Below are positions 53,268-62,455 of a DNA stretch of 64,000 bases, piece after piece. Every line of letters starts with the position of its first letter. Position 1 is the stretch's first letter. The stretch covers positions 367,320-431,319 of the forward strand of contig NZ_AUHM01000002.1 in the NCBI RefSeq assembly GCF_000423185.1, given 5' to 3'. A program made the translations under genes and the position numbers. The notes beneath the pieces were generated by a model. It had not been told where the DNA came from. It saw nothing but the letters and a program-made list of their open reading frames with translations, and ran no database searches. This DNA is from Inquilinus limosus DSM 16000. GTDB taxonomy: Bacteria; Pseudomonadota; Alphaproteobacteria; DSM-16000; Inquilinaceae.

Positions 53268-54488
53268 TTACTTCGCCAGCGCCGCGTCGATGTCGGCGGA
53301 GGCCTTCTTCAGCGCCTCCTCAGCGCCCATCTGGCCGACCAAAGCGAGTTGCAGATAGTCGCCGAGAATCGATTCGACCTGCGGCCACTGCCTGATCCGC
53401 GGCCGCGACACGCCGGCTTCGAGCGCCTTCAGCTGGTCCGGGTACCAGCGGTACTTGGCGACCAGATCCTTGTCGGCATAGAGCGCGGCCAGGGTTGGCG
53501 GCAGGCCGAAGCGCAGCGCCAGCTGCTTCTGCATCTCCGCGGAGCCGAGGAAGGCCAGGAACTTCTGCGCCGCCTCGGCATTGGGCGCGCCGGACGGGAT
53601 GGCCACCTGCCAGATGCCCAGCATCGGCGCCGGCCCCTTGGTCTCGCCCGGGGCCGGGCCGATCGCGACCTTGCCGACCACCTTGGACTTGGCGGCATCG
53701 TCGAGCGACGGCACCCAGGCCGGCCAGACCTCGATCGCCATCGCGGCGCGGCCCTGCTCCAGCGCGTCGCGCACCTCGGTGGCGTTGTAGGTCTCGACCC
53801 CGGTCGGGGCATAGGCCTTCAGCGACAGGAACTGCTGCAGCGCCTTGACCCCGGCGGGCGACGCCAGCGCCGCCTTGCCGGAGCCGTCGACGATCTCGCC
53901 GCCATGGGCCCAGAAGATCGGCAGGAAGCCGGTGACGATCGGGTTGCCCTTGGTGCCGCGGAACACCACCCCGGCGACGTTCGGGTCCTTGGCCTTCAGC
54001 GTCTCCGCCGCCTTGACCACCTCGCTCCAGCTCTTCGGCGCCAACAGGCCCGCGGCCTGGAACAGGTCGGTGCGGTAGGCGAACATCTCGACATTGCCGA
54101 CGAAGGGCTGCGCCACCGCCTGCCCGTCCTTGCCCTTGGCCAGTGCGGCCAGGCTGGGGATCACGCCGGACAGGTCGGCCGTCACCGGCTTCAGCCAGCC
54201 ATTGGCGGTGAATTCCGGCATCCAGGTGTCGTCGACGACGATCACGTCATAGGCGTCGGCACCGCCGCGCAGCGACACCACCAGCTTCTCGTACAGGCTG
54301 CCATAGGGCAGCTTCAGCAGTTCGATCTCGGTGTCCGGCGACGCCGTCCTGTAGGCCTCGACCGCATAGGCCAGCGCATCGCCATAGACGCCGTCGCGGC
54401 CGGCGATCACCAGCTCGTCCGCCTGCGCCGCCCCGGCCAGCAGCAGCGCGGCCAGCCCGGCCACCCGGCCGATCATCGTCCCTGTCAT
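53268..54488 (-). CDS. ABC transporter substrate-binding protein (family 1)
   Basis: 406 residues with a Sec signal (about 1-23, cleavage after AQA). Mature part begins DELVIAGRDGVYGDALAYAV and shows the extracellular binding protein family 1 fold: YDVIVVDDTWMPEFTANGWL, VAQPFVGNVEMFAYRTDLF, AQKFLAFLGSAEMQ. Probably binds a carbohydrate or polyol in the periplasm; ligand unknown. GGGAGG lies six bases before the ATG. First gene of the operon, controlled by the divergent LacI protein through CACGTG-centred operators. Confidence 0.9.
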   Translation of the reverse strand: MTGTMIGRVAGLAALLLAGAAQADELVIAGRDGVYGDALAYAVEAYRTASPDTEIELLKLPYGSLYEKLVVSLRGGADAYDVIVVDDTWMPEFTANGWLKPVTADLSGVIPSLAALAKGKDGQAVAQPFVGNVEMFAYRTDLFQAAGLLAPKSWSEVVKAAETLKAKDPNVAGVVFRGTKGNPIVTGFLPIFWAHGGEIVDGSGKAALASPAGVKALQQFLSLKAYAPTGVETYNATEVRDALEQGRAAMAIEVWPAWVPSLDDAAKSKVVGKVAIGPAPGETKGPAPMLGIWQVAIPSGAPNAEAAQKFLAFLGSAEMQKQLALRFGLPPTLAALYADKDLVAKYRWYPDQLKALEAGVSRPRIRQWPQVESILGDYLQLALVGQMGAEEALKKASADIDAALAK

Positions 54489-54538
54489 TTCAACCCTCCC
54501 AGTCCGCAGGATGGTCGCCGGCGTTCGGAAGAGGTTTT

Positions 54539-54550
54539 GAACACGTGTTC
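54539..54550. promoter_or_regulatory. LacI-type operator O1
   Basis: GAACACGTGTTC, a perfect 12-bp palindrome with CACGTG centre, 51 bp upstream of the binding-protein gene start. Confidence 0.75.
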
Positions 54551-54709
54551 ACGAACCCTCACAGCTGTTCGCCGACCGCACCGCTCTCCGGCGGAGCTTC
54601 TATCATGGCGCCCGGAACCGCACGCTTTCAAGGAAATGAATGTTTGGTGACGGTCCGATGACATTCGCGCGGGCCGCGCAATTCCGGCTTTACGGCGCCT
54701 CATCTTCGT

Positions 54710-54721
54710 GAACACGTGTGC
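54710..54721. promoter_or_regulatory. LacI-type operator O2
   Basis: GAACACGTGTGC, ten of twelve positions as in O1, 61 bp upstream of the lacI-type gene. The two centres are 171 bp apart, so looping between them is conceivable. Confidence 0.7.
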
Positions 54722-54781
54722 TTCGATCTTCGGGTCTTCGGCAGGGAGCGCCGCTTGGGACGACGACGGCAGGACAGCGGA

Positions 54782-55786
54782 ATGCGGCCGGTGACGGCCC
54801 AGGCGGTGGCGGACCGGGCCGGGGTGTCGCGCGCCACGGTCTCGCGCATCATGTCGGGCCAGGCCCGGGTGGCGCCCGAGACCCGCGACAAGGTGCTGGA
54901 GGCGGCTTCGGCCCTGGGCTACCAGGTCAACATGCTGGGCCGCGGCATGAACCGCCAGCGCTCCGACCTGGTCGGCATCGTCGTGCGCGGCGCCACCGAC
55001 CCGTACCGCGCCAGCCTGTTCGAGGCGCTGCTGCGCGAGATCGACGCGCGCGGCCTGCAGTCCCTGGTCAGCGAGGTCGGCGACGAGGCGGCGCTGGACC
55101 GCACCATCGCCCGGTTCCTGCAATACCGCGTCACCGGGGTGCTGGTGACCTCCGGCGCGCCGCCGCTCGCGCTGGCCGAGCAATGCGCGCGGCTGGGCAT
55201 CCCGGTGGTGGCGTTGAACCGCGCTGTGTCGATCCCCGGGGTGGACTCCGTGCTGTCGGACAACGAGACCGGCGGACGGCTGGCGGCGGAGGCGCTGCTG
55301 GCCGCCGGCTGCCGGCATCTCGGCTTCCTCGGGGTCGAGGGAGGCACCTACAGCGGCATGGCCCGCAGCGCCGCCTTCGTCGCCGCCCTGGCGCCGGCCC
55401 TGGCCGCGGGCCGCGCCACCTTCCGGCCGATCGTCGCAGCCGGCCCCGATCACGCCGCCGGGGCCGCGGCCGCCGCCGGGGCCTGGAACGCGCCGCTGGA
55501 TGGGCTGTTCTGCGCCAGCGATGTGCTGGCCTGCGGCTTCCTGGACGGGGCCCGGGCCGCGGGACGTACGGCGCCGAGCGACTTCTCGATCATCGGCTTC
55601 GACGACGTGCCGCCGGCCGGCCTGGCGCCCTACCGCCTGACCACGATCCGCCAGGATGCCGGCCGCATCGCCGCCCGGGCCGTGGCCCTGATGCTGGACC
55701 GCGCCGAGGACCCCGCCCGGCCGGCAACGGTGGAGGCGGTGCCGGTCGCGCTGGTGCCGCGCGATACGGTCCGGCCGGCGGGCTAG
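54782..55786 (+). CDS. LacI family transcriptional regulator
   Basis: 334 residues. N-terminal helix-turn-helix (about 4-25: VTAQAVADRAGVSRATVSRI) and hinge helix (about 45-58), then a periplasmic-binding-protein-like sensor domain (about 60-330) with LVGIVVRGATDPY, VLSDNETGGRLAAEALL, CASDVLACGFLDGA and FSIIGFDDVP. It presumably represses the ABC importer and itself at GAACACGTGTTC-type sites and responds to a sugar. ATG at 54782 follows AGGA at seven bases; an earlier in-frame start at 54716 lies inside the operator region. Confidence 0.9.
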   Translation: MRPVTAQAVADRAGVSRATVSRIMSGQARVAPETRDKVLEAASALGYQVNMLGRGMNRQRSDLVGIVVRGATDPYRASLFEALLREIDARGLQSLVSEVGDEAALDRTIARFLQYRVTGVLVTSGAPPLALAEQCARLGIPVVALNRAVSIPGVDSVLSDNETGGRLAAEALLAAGCRHLGFLGVEGGTYSGMARSAAFVAALAPALAAGRATFRPIVAAGPDHAAGAAAAAGAWNAPLDGLFCASDVLACGFLDGARAAGRTAPSDFSIIGFDDVPPAGLAPYRLTTIRQDAGRIAARAVALMLDRAEDPARPATVEAVPVALVPRDTVRPAG

Positions 55787-56571
55787 GACACCCGGCGCTG
55801 CACCCCGTCGATCGGCGACAGATGCGAGATCAGCCGCTTGCCGGTCCAGTACAGCAGCCGGACCAGCGGCGGCTCGATGCCGACCGTCAGCTCGGCCCCC
55901 TGTTCCAGGTTCAGCCCGACCGCATGCGACGGGCTGGGCCCGATCGAGGCCGGGATGCCGGCGAAGGTGGTGTCGACGGCGCGATGGACATGGCCGCACA
56001 GCACATGCACCACCTGCCGGTGCCGGACCAGCACCCGGGCCAGCCCGTCGCCGTTGCCGCAGCGCCAGCCGTCCATCCGGGTCATCCCGGTCTCGAAGGG
56101 CGGGTGGTGCATGAACACCAGCGCCGGCTGCTGCGGCGCTTCCGACAGCCGGGCGTCGAGCCACTCCAGCCGGTCCTCGCACAGCAGGCCCTCGGTCCGG
56201 TCCGGGATGGTGGTGTCGAGCCCGATCAGGCGCAAGCCGCCGGTCTCGCCGGCGATGTTGAGGAAGGGGCCCTCGGTGCCGATTCCGGCATGGCCGGTGA
56301 AGGCCTCGCGCATCGCCTCGCGCGAATCATGGTTGCCGGGGACCGCCAGCATCGGCAGGCCGAGCGGCGCCAGCGCCTTCTGGAACAGCCGGTACGATTC
56401 GACGTCGCCACGGTCGACCAGGTCGCCGGTGACGAGCAGCAGGTCCGGCCGGGGCGACAGCGAGCCGAGATGCTCGACGCAGCGGCGCAGCGCGCCGAGG
56501 GCGTCGATCCCCGTCTCGACCGCGACCTCCGGCGTGGTCACATGGGTGTCGGTGATCTGGGCGATCAGCAT
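55783..56571 (-). CDS. CpdA-like metallophosphoesterase
   Basis: 262 residues with the five motifs of class III cyclic nucleotide phosphodiesterases: DTH (Asp8, His10), GDLVDRG, GNHD, the His in FMHHPPF and GHVHR. It hydrolyses phosphodiesters in the cytoplasm with two metals; cAMP or glycerophosphodiesters are candidate substrates. Its end overlaps the convergent lacI gene by 4 bp. With the ABC importer nearby, a role in handling an imported phosphodiester is possible, but this is inference. Confidence 0.88.
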   Translation of the reverse strand: MLIAQITDTHVTTPEVAVETGIDALGALRRCVEHLGSLSPRPDLLLVTGDLVDRGDVESYRLFQKALAPLGLPMLAVPGNHDSREAMREAFTGHAGIGTEGPFLNIAGETGGLRLIGLDTTIPDRTEGLLCEDRLEWLDARLSEAPQQPALVFMHHPPFETGMTRMDGWRCGNGDGLARVLVRHRQVVHVLCGHVHRAVDTTFAGIPASIGPSPSHAVGLNLEQGAELTVGIEPPLVRLLYWTGKRLISHLSPIDGVQRRVS

Positions 56572-56703
56572 GAACGTCCGGTTCCTCGGCGCCGCGGAGC
56601 GAGACAGGCCGGCATGGTCGCGCGTACCGTGCCGGCCAGACTTCTGTCCCAGACCGTTACAACGACGGCGAGGCCGAGCGCCAGCGCCGGAACGTGAATT
56701 CGG

Positions 56704-57762
56704 TTACTGCGCGCCGAGCGCCACCGGCATGGTCAGCGTCTCCTTGCCGCGCACCACGGTCAGCGTCACCGAGGTCTGCGGCCGCATCAGGCCGACGGCG
56801 TTGCGCAGGGCAGTGGCGCTGTCGATCGGATGCCCGTCCAGCGCCGTGACCGCATCGCCGACCCGGAGGCCGGCCGTGGCCGCGGCGGTGCCGGGGACGA
56901 TGCCGGTGACCAGCGCGCCGCGGTTGACGGCGATGCCGCGCGACGCCGCCTTGGCCGGGGTCAGATCCTCGATCGCGACGCCGAGCCGGGCCCGCGACAC
57001 CGAGCCGTACTGCTCGATCTGGTCGATCGAGTTCTTGACCATGTGCATCGGGATGGCAAAGCCGATGCCCGCATTGGCGCCGGAGGGGCTGATGATCGCG
57101 GTGTTGATGCCGACCAGCCGGCCGTCGAGATTGATCAGCGCGCCGCCGGAGCTGCCGGGATTGATCGCCGCGTCGGTCTGGATGAAATCCTCGTAGCCCT
57201 CGATGCCGAGCCCGCTCCGCCCCGTGGCGCTGACGATGCCCAGCGAGGCGGTCTGGCCGAGGCCGAAGGGGTTGCCGATCGCGACCACGAAGTCGCCGAC
57301 CTTGGGCATGTCGGTGTCGTCCGTCGGCAGCTCCGTCTTCAGCCCGTTGGCGGGGATGCGCAGCACCGCGATGTCGATGTCGGGGGCCGAGCCCACCACC
57401 TGGGCCGGCACCTCGTTGCCGTCGCCGAGCGTCACGCCGATCTCGGTGGCGTTCTCGACGACATGGGCGCTGGTCACGACCAGCCCCCTGGCGGCGTTGA
57501 CGATGACGCCGGAGCCGACGCTGCGGAACGGCTTCTCCTTCTCGCCGCCGAAATAGCGCCGGATGTCGGGATCGCGCAGCATCTCGGCGGTCGGGCGGAC
57601 GGTGCCGCGGACCGACACGTTCACCACCGCCGGCATGGCCTGCGTCAGCACCGGGTTCAGCGTCGGCGGCAGGCCGCCGCCGGCGGACCCCGCCCCGCCC
57701 CCGTTGCAGGCGGCCAGCGCCAGCGTCGCGGGAACCAGCAACAGCATCAGGATGCGGCGCAT
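56704..57762 (-). CDS. Deg/HtrA-type serine protease lipoprotein
   Basis: 352 residues. Lipoprotein signal with lipobox ALAAC (Cys19). The trypsin-like domain has His100 (VVTSAHVV), Asp130 (DIDIAVL) and Ser205 (NPGSSGGALI), and one PDZ domain follows (about 255-345). Acts at the envelope in protein quality control. DegP/DegQ normally have two PDZ domains, so the single one makes it DegS-like in layout, but a lipid anchor replaces the helix. The long gap upstream (57763-58052) shows no other gene. Confidence 0.9.
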   Translation of the reverse strand: MRRILMLLLVPATLALAACNGGGAGSAGGGLPPTLNPVLTQAMPAVVNVSVRGTVRPTAEMLRDPDIRRYFGGEKEKPFRSVGSGVIVNAARGLVVTSAHVVENATEIGVTLGDGNEVPAQVVGSAPDIDIAVLRIPANGLKTELPTDDTDMPKVGDFVVAIGNPFGLGQTASLGIVSATGRSGLGIEGYEDFIQTDAAINPGSSGGALINLDGRLVGINTAIISPSGANAGIGFAIPMHMVKNSIDQIEQYGSVSRARLGVAIEDLTPAKAASRGIAVNRGALVTGIVPGTAAATAGLRVGDAVTALDGHPIDSATALRNAVGLMRPQTSVTLTVVRGKETLTMPVALGAQ

Positions 57763-58052
57763 CGAGTGTCTCCTTCCGATCCGCTGGAAGATGTGCGCCG
57801 GTTTGCGGCGAGCGTCCAGGATTGGTTCATCCCCGCCCCACCGAACCCGCGACGGCGGGGAAAGTTCACCGGAGCCGGCCGCGGCCCTTGTGGCGGCAGG
57901 CGCGGTCCGGTGGCAAGGCTTTTGCGTTCCGGGCGCCGGCCCCCCTCCCATCCCGTCGCCACTCCGTCTATAGTCGGACATGACCGGCGTGTGACGCCGG
58001 CGCCGGCGACAGGCTTCGAACGCAGCGATCCGCTCACATCAGGAGACATTTC

Positions 58053-58280
58053 ATGACCGCGAGCGACCTTGCCGACGATGCGGATATCGAGGCTTTGGCG
58101 AAATTTTTCTCGGAATCCGATGCGGCGGCGGTGGCGCCCTATGCCCTGGTGCGCCGCGGCAAGATCAAGTGCTTCTTCGACAATCCGACGGCGGCCGCCG
58201 AAAGCGGTGCCCGCGCCTATAGCGATCGCGCCTTCTCGGTGATCGACATCCGCGCCCGGAGGATCGTCCGGCGGCCGTGA
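58053..58280 (+). CDS. Small hypothetical protein
   Basis: 75 residues, acidic N-terminal half and basic C-terminal half, no signal or membrane segment. Not recognised. CAGGAGACATTTC directly before the ATG is a good ribosome binding site, and the codon pattern is normal. It is divergent from the Deg-type gene and convergent with aroC. A TATAGT hexamer at 57969 may be part of its promoter, with no good -35 box. Confidence 0.6.
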   Translation: MTASDLADDADIEALAKFFSESDAAAVAPYALVRRGKIKCFFDNPTAAAESGARAYSDRAFSVIDIRARRIVRRP

Positions 58281-58309
58281 GGCCGCGGCCGGTGAAGCCC
58301 GGCGACTCG

Positions 58310-58339
58310 TGTCATGCCCGGCCTTGGCCCGGGCCCCCA
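58310..58339. repeat. Partial family B element
   Basis: TGTCATGCCCGGCCTTGGCC followed by CGGGC matches one half of the family B palindromes at 53140 and 59488. The other half is absent. It lies just beyond the aroC stop. Confidence 0.6.
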
Positions 58340-58359
58340 GAGAGGCGTCGCCCCAAATC

Positions 58360-59436
58360 TCATCCCCGATCCTCGATCGCCCTCTGCCGCAGCATGTGGT
58401 CGGCCAGGACGCAGGCCATCATCGCCTCGCCCACCGGCACGGCGCGGATGCCGACGCAGGGGTCGTGCCGGCCCTTGGTCAGGATCTCGGTGTTGTGGCC
58501 CTCGATGTCGACCGTCCGCCGCGGCGTCAGGATCGAGCTGGTCGGCTTGACCGCGAAGCGCACAACCACCGGCTGGCCGGTCGAGATGCCGCCGAGGATG
58601 CCGCCGGCGTTGTTGGCGGTGAAGCGGACCTCGCCGTCATTGCCCATCTGCATCTCGTCGGCGTTCTCCTCGCCGGACAGGGACGCGGCGGCGAAGCCGG
58701 CGCCGATCTCGACCCCCTTCACCGCGTTGATCGTCATCATCGCCCGGGCCAGGTCGCTGTCGAGCTTGTCGTAGATCGGCTCGCCCCACCCGGCGGGCAC
58801 GCCCTCGGCCACCACCTCGACCACGGCGCCGGTCGAGGACCCGGCCTTGCGCACCCCGTCGAGATAGTCGGCCCAGCGTGCCGCTGCCTCGGCATCCGGG
58901 CAGAAGAACGGGTTGCGGTCGACCTCGTCCCAATCCCAGCGATCGCGGTCGACCCGGTGGGGGCCGATCTGCACCAGCGCGCCGCGGATGGTGACGCCGG
59001 CCAGGATCCTGCGGGCGATGGCGCCGGCGGCGACGCGGCAGGCGGTCTCGCGCGCGCTGGACCGGCCGCCGCCGCGCGGGTCGCGGATGCCGTATTTCTT
59101 CCAGTAGGTGTAGTCGGCATGGCCGGGCCGGAACTTGGCCGCGATCTCGGAATAGTCCTTGCTGCGCTGGTCGGTGTTCTCGATCAGCAGCGAGATCGGC
59201 GTGCCGGTCGTCTGCCCTTCATAGACGCCGGACAGGATCTTCACCTCGTCGGCCTCGCGCCGCTGGGTGACGAAGCGCGACTGGCCGGGCTTGCGCTTGT
59301 CGAGCCAGGGCTGGATGTCGGCCTCGGACAGCGGGATGCGCGGCGGCGTGCCGTCGACCACGACGCCGATCGCGGGGCCGTGGCTTTCGCCCCAGGTGGT
59401 GAAGCGGAACAGGGTTCCGAAGCTGTTGCCGGCCAT
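58360..59436 (-). CDS. aroC: Chorismate synthase
   Basis: 358 residues, full length. The N-terminus [20 protein letters not shown], then [42 protein letters not shown] and [10 protein letters not shown] are family signatures, including the two invariant histidines (His18-type and HADYT). It removes phosphate from EPSP with reduced FMN to give chorismate, the last step of the shikimate pathway. It is downstream of fabI-GNAT but separated from them by a family B element, so probably transcribed separately. Confidence 0.98.
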   Translation of the reverse strand: MAGNSFGTLFRFTTWGESHGPAIGVVVDGTPPRIPLSEADIQPWLDKRKPGQSRFVTQRREADEVKILSGVYEGQTTGTPISLLIENTDQRSKDYSEIAAKFRPGHADYTYWKKYGIRDPRGGGRSSARETACRVAAGAIARRILAGVTIRGALVQIGPHRVDRDRWDWDEVDRNPFFCPDAEAAARWADYLDGVRKAGSSTGAVVEVVAEGVPAGWGEPIYDKLDSDLARAMMTINAVKGVEIGAGFAAASLSGEENADEMQMGNDGEVRFTANNAGGILGGISTGQPVVVRFAVKPTSSILTPRRTVDIEGHNTEILTKGRHDPCVGIRAVPVGEAMMACVLADHMLRQRAIEDRG

Positions 59437-59487
59437 AGTTTCGTTCCGTCCGGGCCAAACCAGAGTGGCCGCACAAGTCTCTCACCA

Positions 59488-59576
59488 TGTCATTGCCGGG
59501 CTTGACCCGGCAATCCAGGGCCACCGCGAGCAGCTCTGGCTATCCCTGGATGCCAAGGCCAAGCCCGGGCATGACA
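59488..59576. repeat. Family B intergenic palindrome, copy 3
   Basis: 89 bp with ends TGTCATTGCCGGGCTTG / CAAGCCCGGGCATGACA and inner CAATCCAGGG / CCCTGGATG. Same family as the elements at 31218 and 53140. It lies between the GNAT gene (downstream side) and aroC. Confidence 0.85.
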
Positions 59577-59607
59577 AAGAAGGGCAGACCGGCGAAGTGC
59601 CGGCCGC

Positions 59608-60105
59608 CTATTCTCCCCTGGCCACGCGGTCGAGGGCCCCGCCTTCGAGCCGATAGTAGATCTTCTGCGGCAGGCGCGCCGCGCCGATCCGGTCGTAGAG
59701 GCGCTGCGCCCCCTCGTTCCAGGTCTCGGTGGTCCAGTCGAGCCGGGTGCAGCCGCGTTCGCGCGCCAGCCGCGCCAGGAAGCGCAGCAGCGCCTCGCCG
59801 CCCCCCTGGCCGCGGGCGCCGTCGCGCACGTAGAGGTCCTTGAGCTGCAGATGGCCGGTCAGGGCCTGACCCGGAAACAGCATGCCGAAGCTGGCCAGGC
59901 CGACCGCCCGGCCGTCGATCTCGGCCAGCGCGATCTCGGTCGAATGCTCACCGTAGACGTAGCGCCCGACCCGCTCGGCCGTGACCGCATCGGGATCCGG
60001 CACTCGGCCATTGGCGTAGTGCCGGTCGAGGTCCTGGAACAGGTCGATGACGGCCGCCCGATCGGCTTCCGTGGCCAGCCGGACCGTGACAGCCGGCGCG
60101 CTCAC
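59608..60105 (-). CDS. GNAT family N-acetyltransferase
   Basis: 165 residues with the GCN5-related acetyltransferase fold: VRLATEADRAAVIDLFQDL at the start, the acetyl-CoA loop LYVRDGARGQGGGEALLRFL (about 100-119) and LDWTTETWNEGAQRLYDRIGA near the end. The substrate is unknown, probably a small amine. GTG at 60105 overlaps the fabI stop (GTGA), so the two are translationally coupled. Confidence 0.85.
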   Translation of the reverse strand: MSAPAVTVRLATEADRAAVIDLFQDLDRHYANGRVPDPDAVTAERVGRYVYGEHSTEIALAEIDGRAVGLASFGMLFPGQALTGHLQLKDLYVRDGARGQGGGEALLRFLARLARERGCTRLDWTTETWNEGAQRLYDRIGAARLPQKIYYRLEGGALDRVARGE

Positions 60106-60941
60106 GGCTTCGGCGCCAGGCTCTGCAGCAACTCGGCCGTCGCGGCCGCGTTGTCGACCGCGACCATGCCGACGGTGTGGTAGCCGCAATCGACGTGGTG
60201 CACCTCGCCGGTCACGCCGGAGCCGAGATCGGAGAGGAGGTAGAGCCCCGCGCCGCCGACCTGCTCGATGGTGACGTTGCGCTTCAGCGGCGCGTTCAGC
60301 TCGTTCCACTTCAGGATGTAGCGGAAGTCGCCGATGCCGCTGGCGGCCAGGGTCTTGATCGGGCCGGCCGAGATGGCGTTGACGCGGATGCTGCGGCCGC
60401 CCAGGTCGACCGCGAGGTAGCGGACGCTGGCCTCCAGCGCCGCCTTGGCCACGCCCATCACATTGTAGTGCGGCATCACCCGCTCGGCCCCGTAATAGGT
60501 CAGGGTCAGGAGGCTGCCGCCTTCGGTCATCAGCGGCACCGCCCGCTGCGCCACCGCGGTGAAGCTGTAGCAGGAGATGTCCATGGTGCGCAGGAAGTTG
60601 TCCCGCGTCGTGTTCAGGTACAGGCCGTCGAGCTCGTTCTTGTCGGAGAAGGCGATGCCGTGCACCAGGAAGTCGAGCCGGCCCCAGTCGCGCTCCAGCG
60701 TCTCGAACGCCGCGTCGATGCTGGCGTGGTCGGTGACGTCGCAGGGCAGCACATGGGTCGAGCCGATGCCGTCGGCGAGCGGCTTGACACGCTTGTAGAG
60801 GGCGTCACCCTGGTAGGTGAAGGCGAGCTCCGCACCGTGGGCCGCGCAGGCCGAGGCGATCCCCCAGGCGATCGACCGGTCGTTGGCGACGCCCATGATC
60901 AAGCCGCGCTTGCCTTGAAGGAGCGGAGAGGGAACCGTCAT
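60102..60941 (-). CDS. fabI: Enoyl-[acyl-carrier-protein] reductase (NADH)
   Basis: 279 residues, short-chain dehydrogenase fold. GLIMGVANDRSIAWGIA is the NADH-binding start of FabI; the catalytic pair is in TYYGAERVMPHYNVMGVAKA (Tyr-x6-Lys). The SAGPIKTLAASGI segment and the C-terminal GYHTVGM complete the pattern. It reduces enoyl-ACP in the last step of each fatty acid elongation cycle and is the target of triclosan-type inhibitors. First gene of an operon with the GNAT gene. Confidence 0.97.
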   Translation of the reverse strand: MTVPSPLLQGKRGLIMGVANDRSIAWGIASACAAHGAELAFTYQGDALYKRVKPLADGIGSTHVLPCDVTDHASIDAAFETLERDWGRLDFLVHGIAFSDKNELDGLYLNTTRDNFLRTMDISCYSFTAVAQRAVPLMTEGGSLLTLTYYGAERVMPHYNVMGVAKAALEASVRYLAVDLGGRSIRVNAISAGPIKTLAASGIGDFRYILKWNELNAPLKRNVTIEQVGGAGLYLLSDLGSGVTGEVHHVDCGYHTVGMVAVDNAAATAELLQSLAPKP

Positions 60942-61051
60942 CGCAAAGCCTCAGTTTGGGTCACGAAGCCCGAACGGGGCGCGCCGCGGGTCCTCGGGAA
61001 AGTGCGGGGATCGTACACGAACGCCCTGTCGGGTCAAATGTGGGCTGATGA

Positions 61052-62416
61052 ATGGCATCGGGACCGGGTGATCGGCAAGAGCAGAGCTGGAGTCTGGACC
61101 GCAGGGCTCGCGGCTGGGCGCGGGCGCTCTACACCTTCGGCCGCTACGCCGTGCTGCGGTTCTGGAACGACCGCGGGGCGCAGGCGGCCTCGGCCCTGAC
61201 CTATTCCTCGCTGCTGGCGCTGGTGCCGATGGCGACCATCGCCTTCTCGATCCTGTCGGCCTTCCCCGCCTTCGGCGTCATCCGGGTGGCCGCGCAGAAC
61301 TGGCTGGTGGAGATGCTGGTGCCCGAGGTCGGGCACACGGTGCTGAACTATCTCGAGGGATTCAGCCAGAACACGGGGCGGCTGACGGCGATCTCGATCG
61401 TCGGCCTGGTGGTCAGCTCGGTGCTGCTGCTGGCCACCATCGAGGACGCCTTCAACGGCATCTGGCGGGTGAAGGAGCAACGGGCCTGGGTGGTGCGGAT
61501 CGTCACCTTCTGGGCGATCCTGACCCTGACGCCGATCCTGGTGGTCGCCAGCTTCTCCTTCACCATCAACTTCATCGGCGGCCGCGGCGGCTTCGTCCAG
61601 CAGCTCTGGGCGCCGTTCATCGGCTTCGTGCCGCTGGTGCTGCAGTTCATCGGCTTCACCCTGCTGTACCAGCTGATCCCGAACCGGTCCGTGCGCTGGA
61701 CCGATGCCGTGATCGGCGGGCTGATCGCGGCGGTGGCGTTCGACATCTCCAAGCGCCTCTTCGCCTGGTACCTGCGCGAATTCCCGGCCTATGAGACGAT
61801 CTACGGCGCCCTGGCCACGATCCCGATCTTCCTCCTGTGGCTCTATCTCGCCTGGTCGATCGTGCTGATCGGCGCGGTGATCGCCGCGGCCCTGCCGGAC
61901 TGGCGCTCCGGCCGCCTCCTGGGCGGCGAGATCGACGACCTGCTGCCCGGGCCGCGGCTGACCATCGCCGTCGCCATCCTGCGCGAGCTGGCGGCGGCCA
62001 GCCGCCTCGGCGTCGGCATGCACCGCCGCACCCTGCTGGACCGGGTGCCGGTCGGCATCTCCGCGCTCGACGGCATGCTGGAGCAGCTGCGCCACGCCCG
62101 TTTCGTCGAGCGCTCCGCCTCCGATACCTGGCTGATCTCGCGCGACCTGCGGGTGACGACGCTGGCCGACCTGATGCGCGGCCTCGGCGTCGGCATGCGC
62201 GGCAAGATCGGCGAGGTGCCGGGGCTGGAGGGGCCGTGGCTGCAGGCGCTGGCGGACCGCATCCACGCCGCCGAGGAGGCGCATCAGGACAGCCTGGGCG
62301 CGCCGCTGGCGGAGGTGCTGGTCGACGAGCCGCCGGCGGAGCGGCTGGCCGGCCGGCCGCAGAACCCGCCGATCCCGCTGCATCGTTCCCCCACGAATGC
62401 GGAAGGCCCGCCGTGA
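61052..62416 (+). CDS. YihY family inner membrane protein
   Basis: 454 residues. About six membrane helices in the first ~300 residues with the family marks AASALTYSSLLALVPM, FNGIWRVKE, FAWYLREFPAYETIYGALA and FLLWLYLAWSIVLIGA. A cytoplasmic helical C-terminal domain (about 300-440) with a winged-helix-like part follows. YihY proteins were once called RNase BN in error; the role is unknown. A perfect hairpin at 62402-62434 covers its stop. Confidence 0.92.
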   Translation: MASGPGDRQEQSWSLDRRARGWARALYTFGRYAVLRFWNDRGAQAASALTYSSLLALVPMATIAFSILSAFPAFGVIRVAAQNWLVEMLVPEVGHTVLNYLEGFSQNTGRLTAISIVGLVVSSVLLLATIEDAFNGIWRVKEQRAWVVRIVTFWAILTLTPILVVASFSFTINFIGGRGGFVQQLWAPFIGFVPLVLQFIGFTLLYQLIPNRSVRWTDAVIGGLIAAVAFDISKRLFAWYLREFPAYETIYGALATIPIFLLWLYLAWSIVLIGAVIAAALPDWRSGRLLGGEIDDLLPGPRLTIAVAILRELAAASRLGVGMHRRTLLDRVPVGISALDGMLEQLRHARFVERSASDTWLISRDLRVTTLADLMRGLGVGMRGKIGEVPGLEGPWLQALADRIHAAEEAHQDSLGAPLAEVLVDEPPAERLAGRPQNPPIPLHRSPTNAEGPP

Positions 62417-62434
62417 GCGGCACGGCGGGCCTTC
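62402..62434 (+). terminator. Hairpin terminator at the yihY stop
   Basis: Perfect 14-bp arms GAAGGCCCGCCGTG and CACGGCGGGCCTTC around AGCGG. The stem starts inside the coding region. There is no T-run, as is common in GC-rich genomes. It also stands before the convergent surface antigen gene and could serve both. Confidence 0.7.
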
Positions 62435-62455
62435 GGACGATTGGGATCGTGCGTC

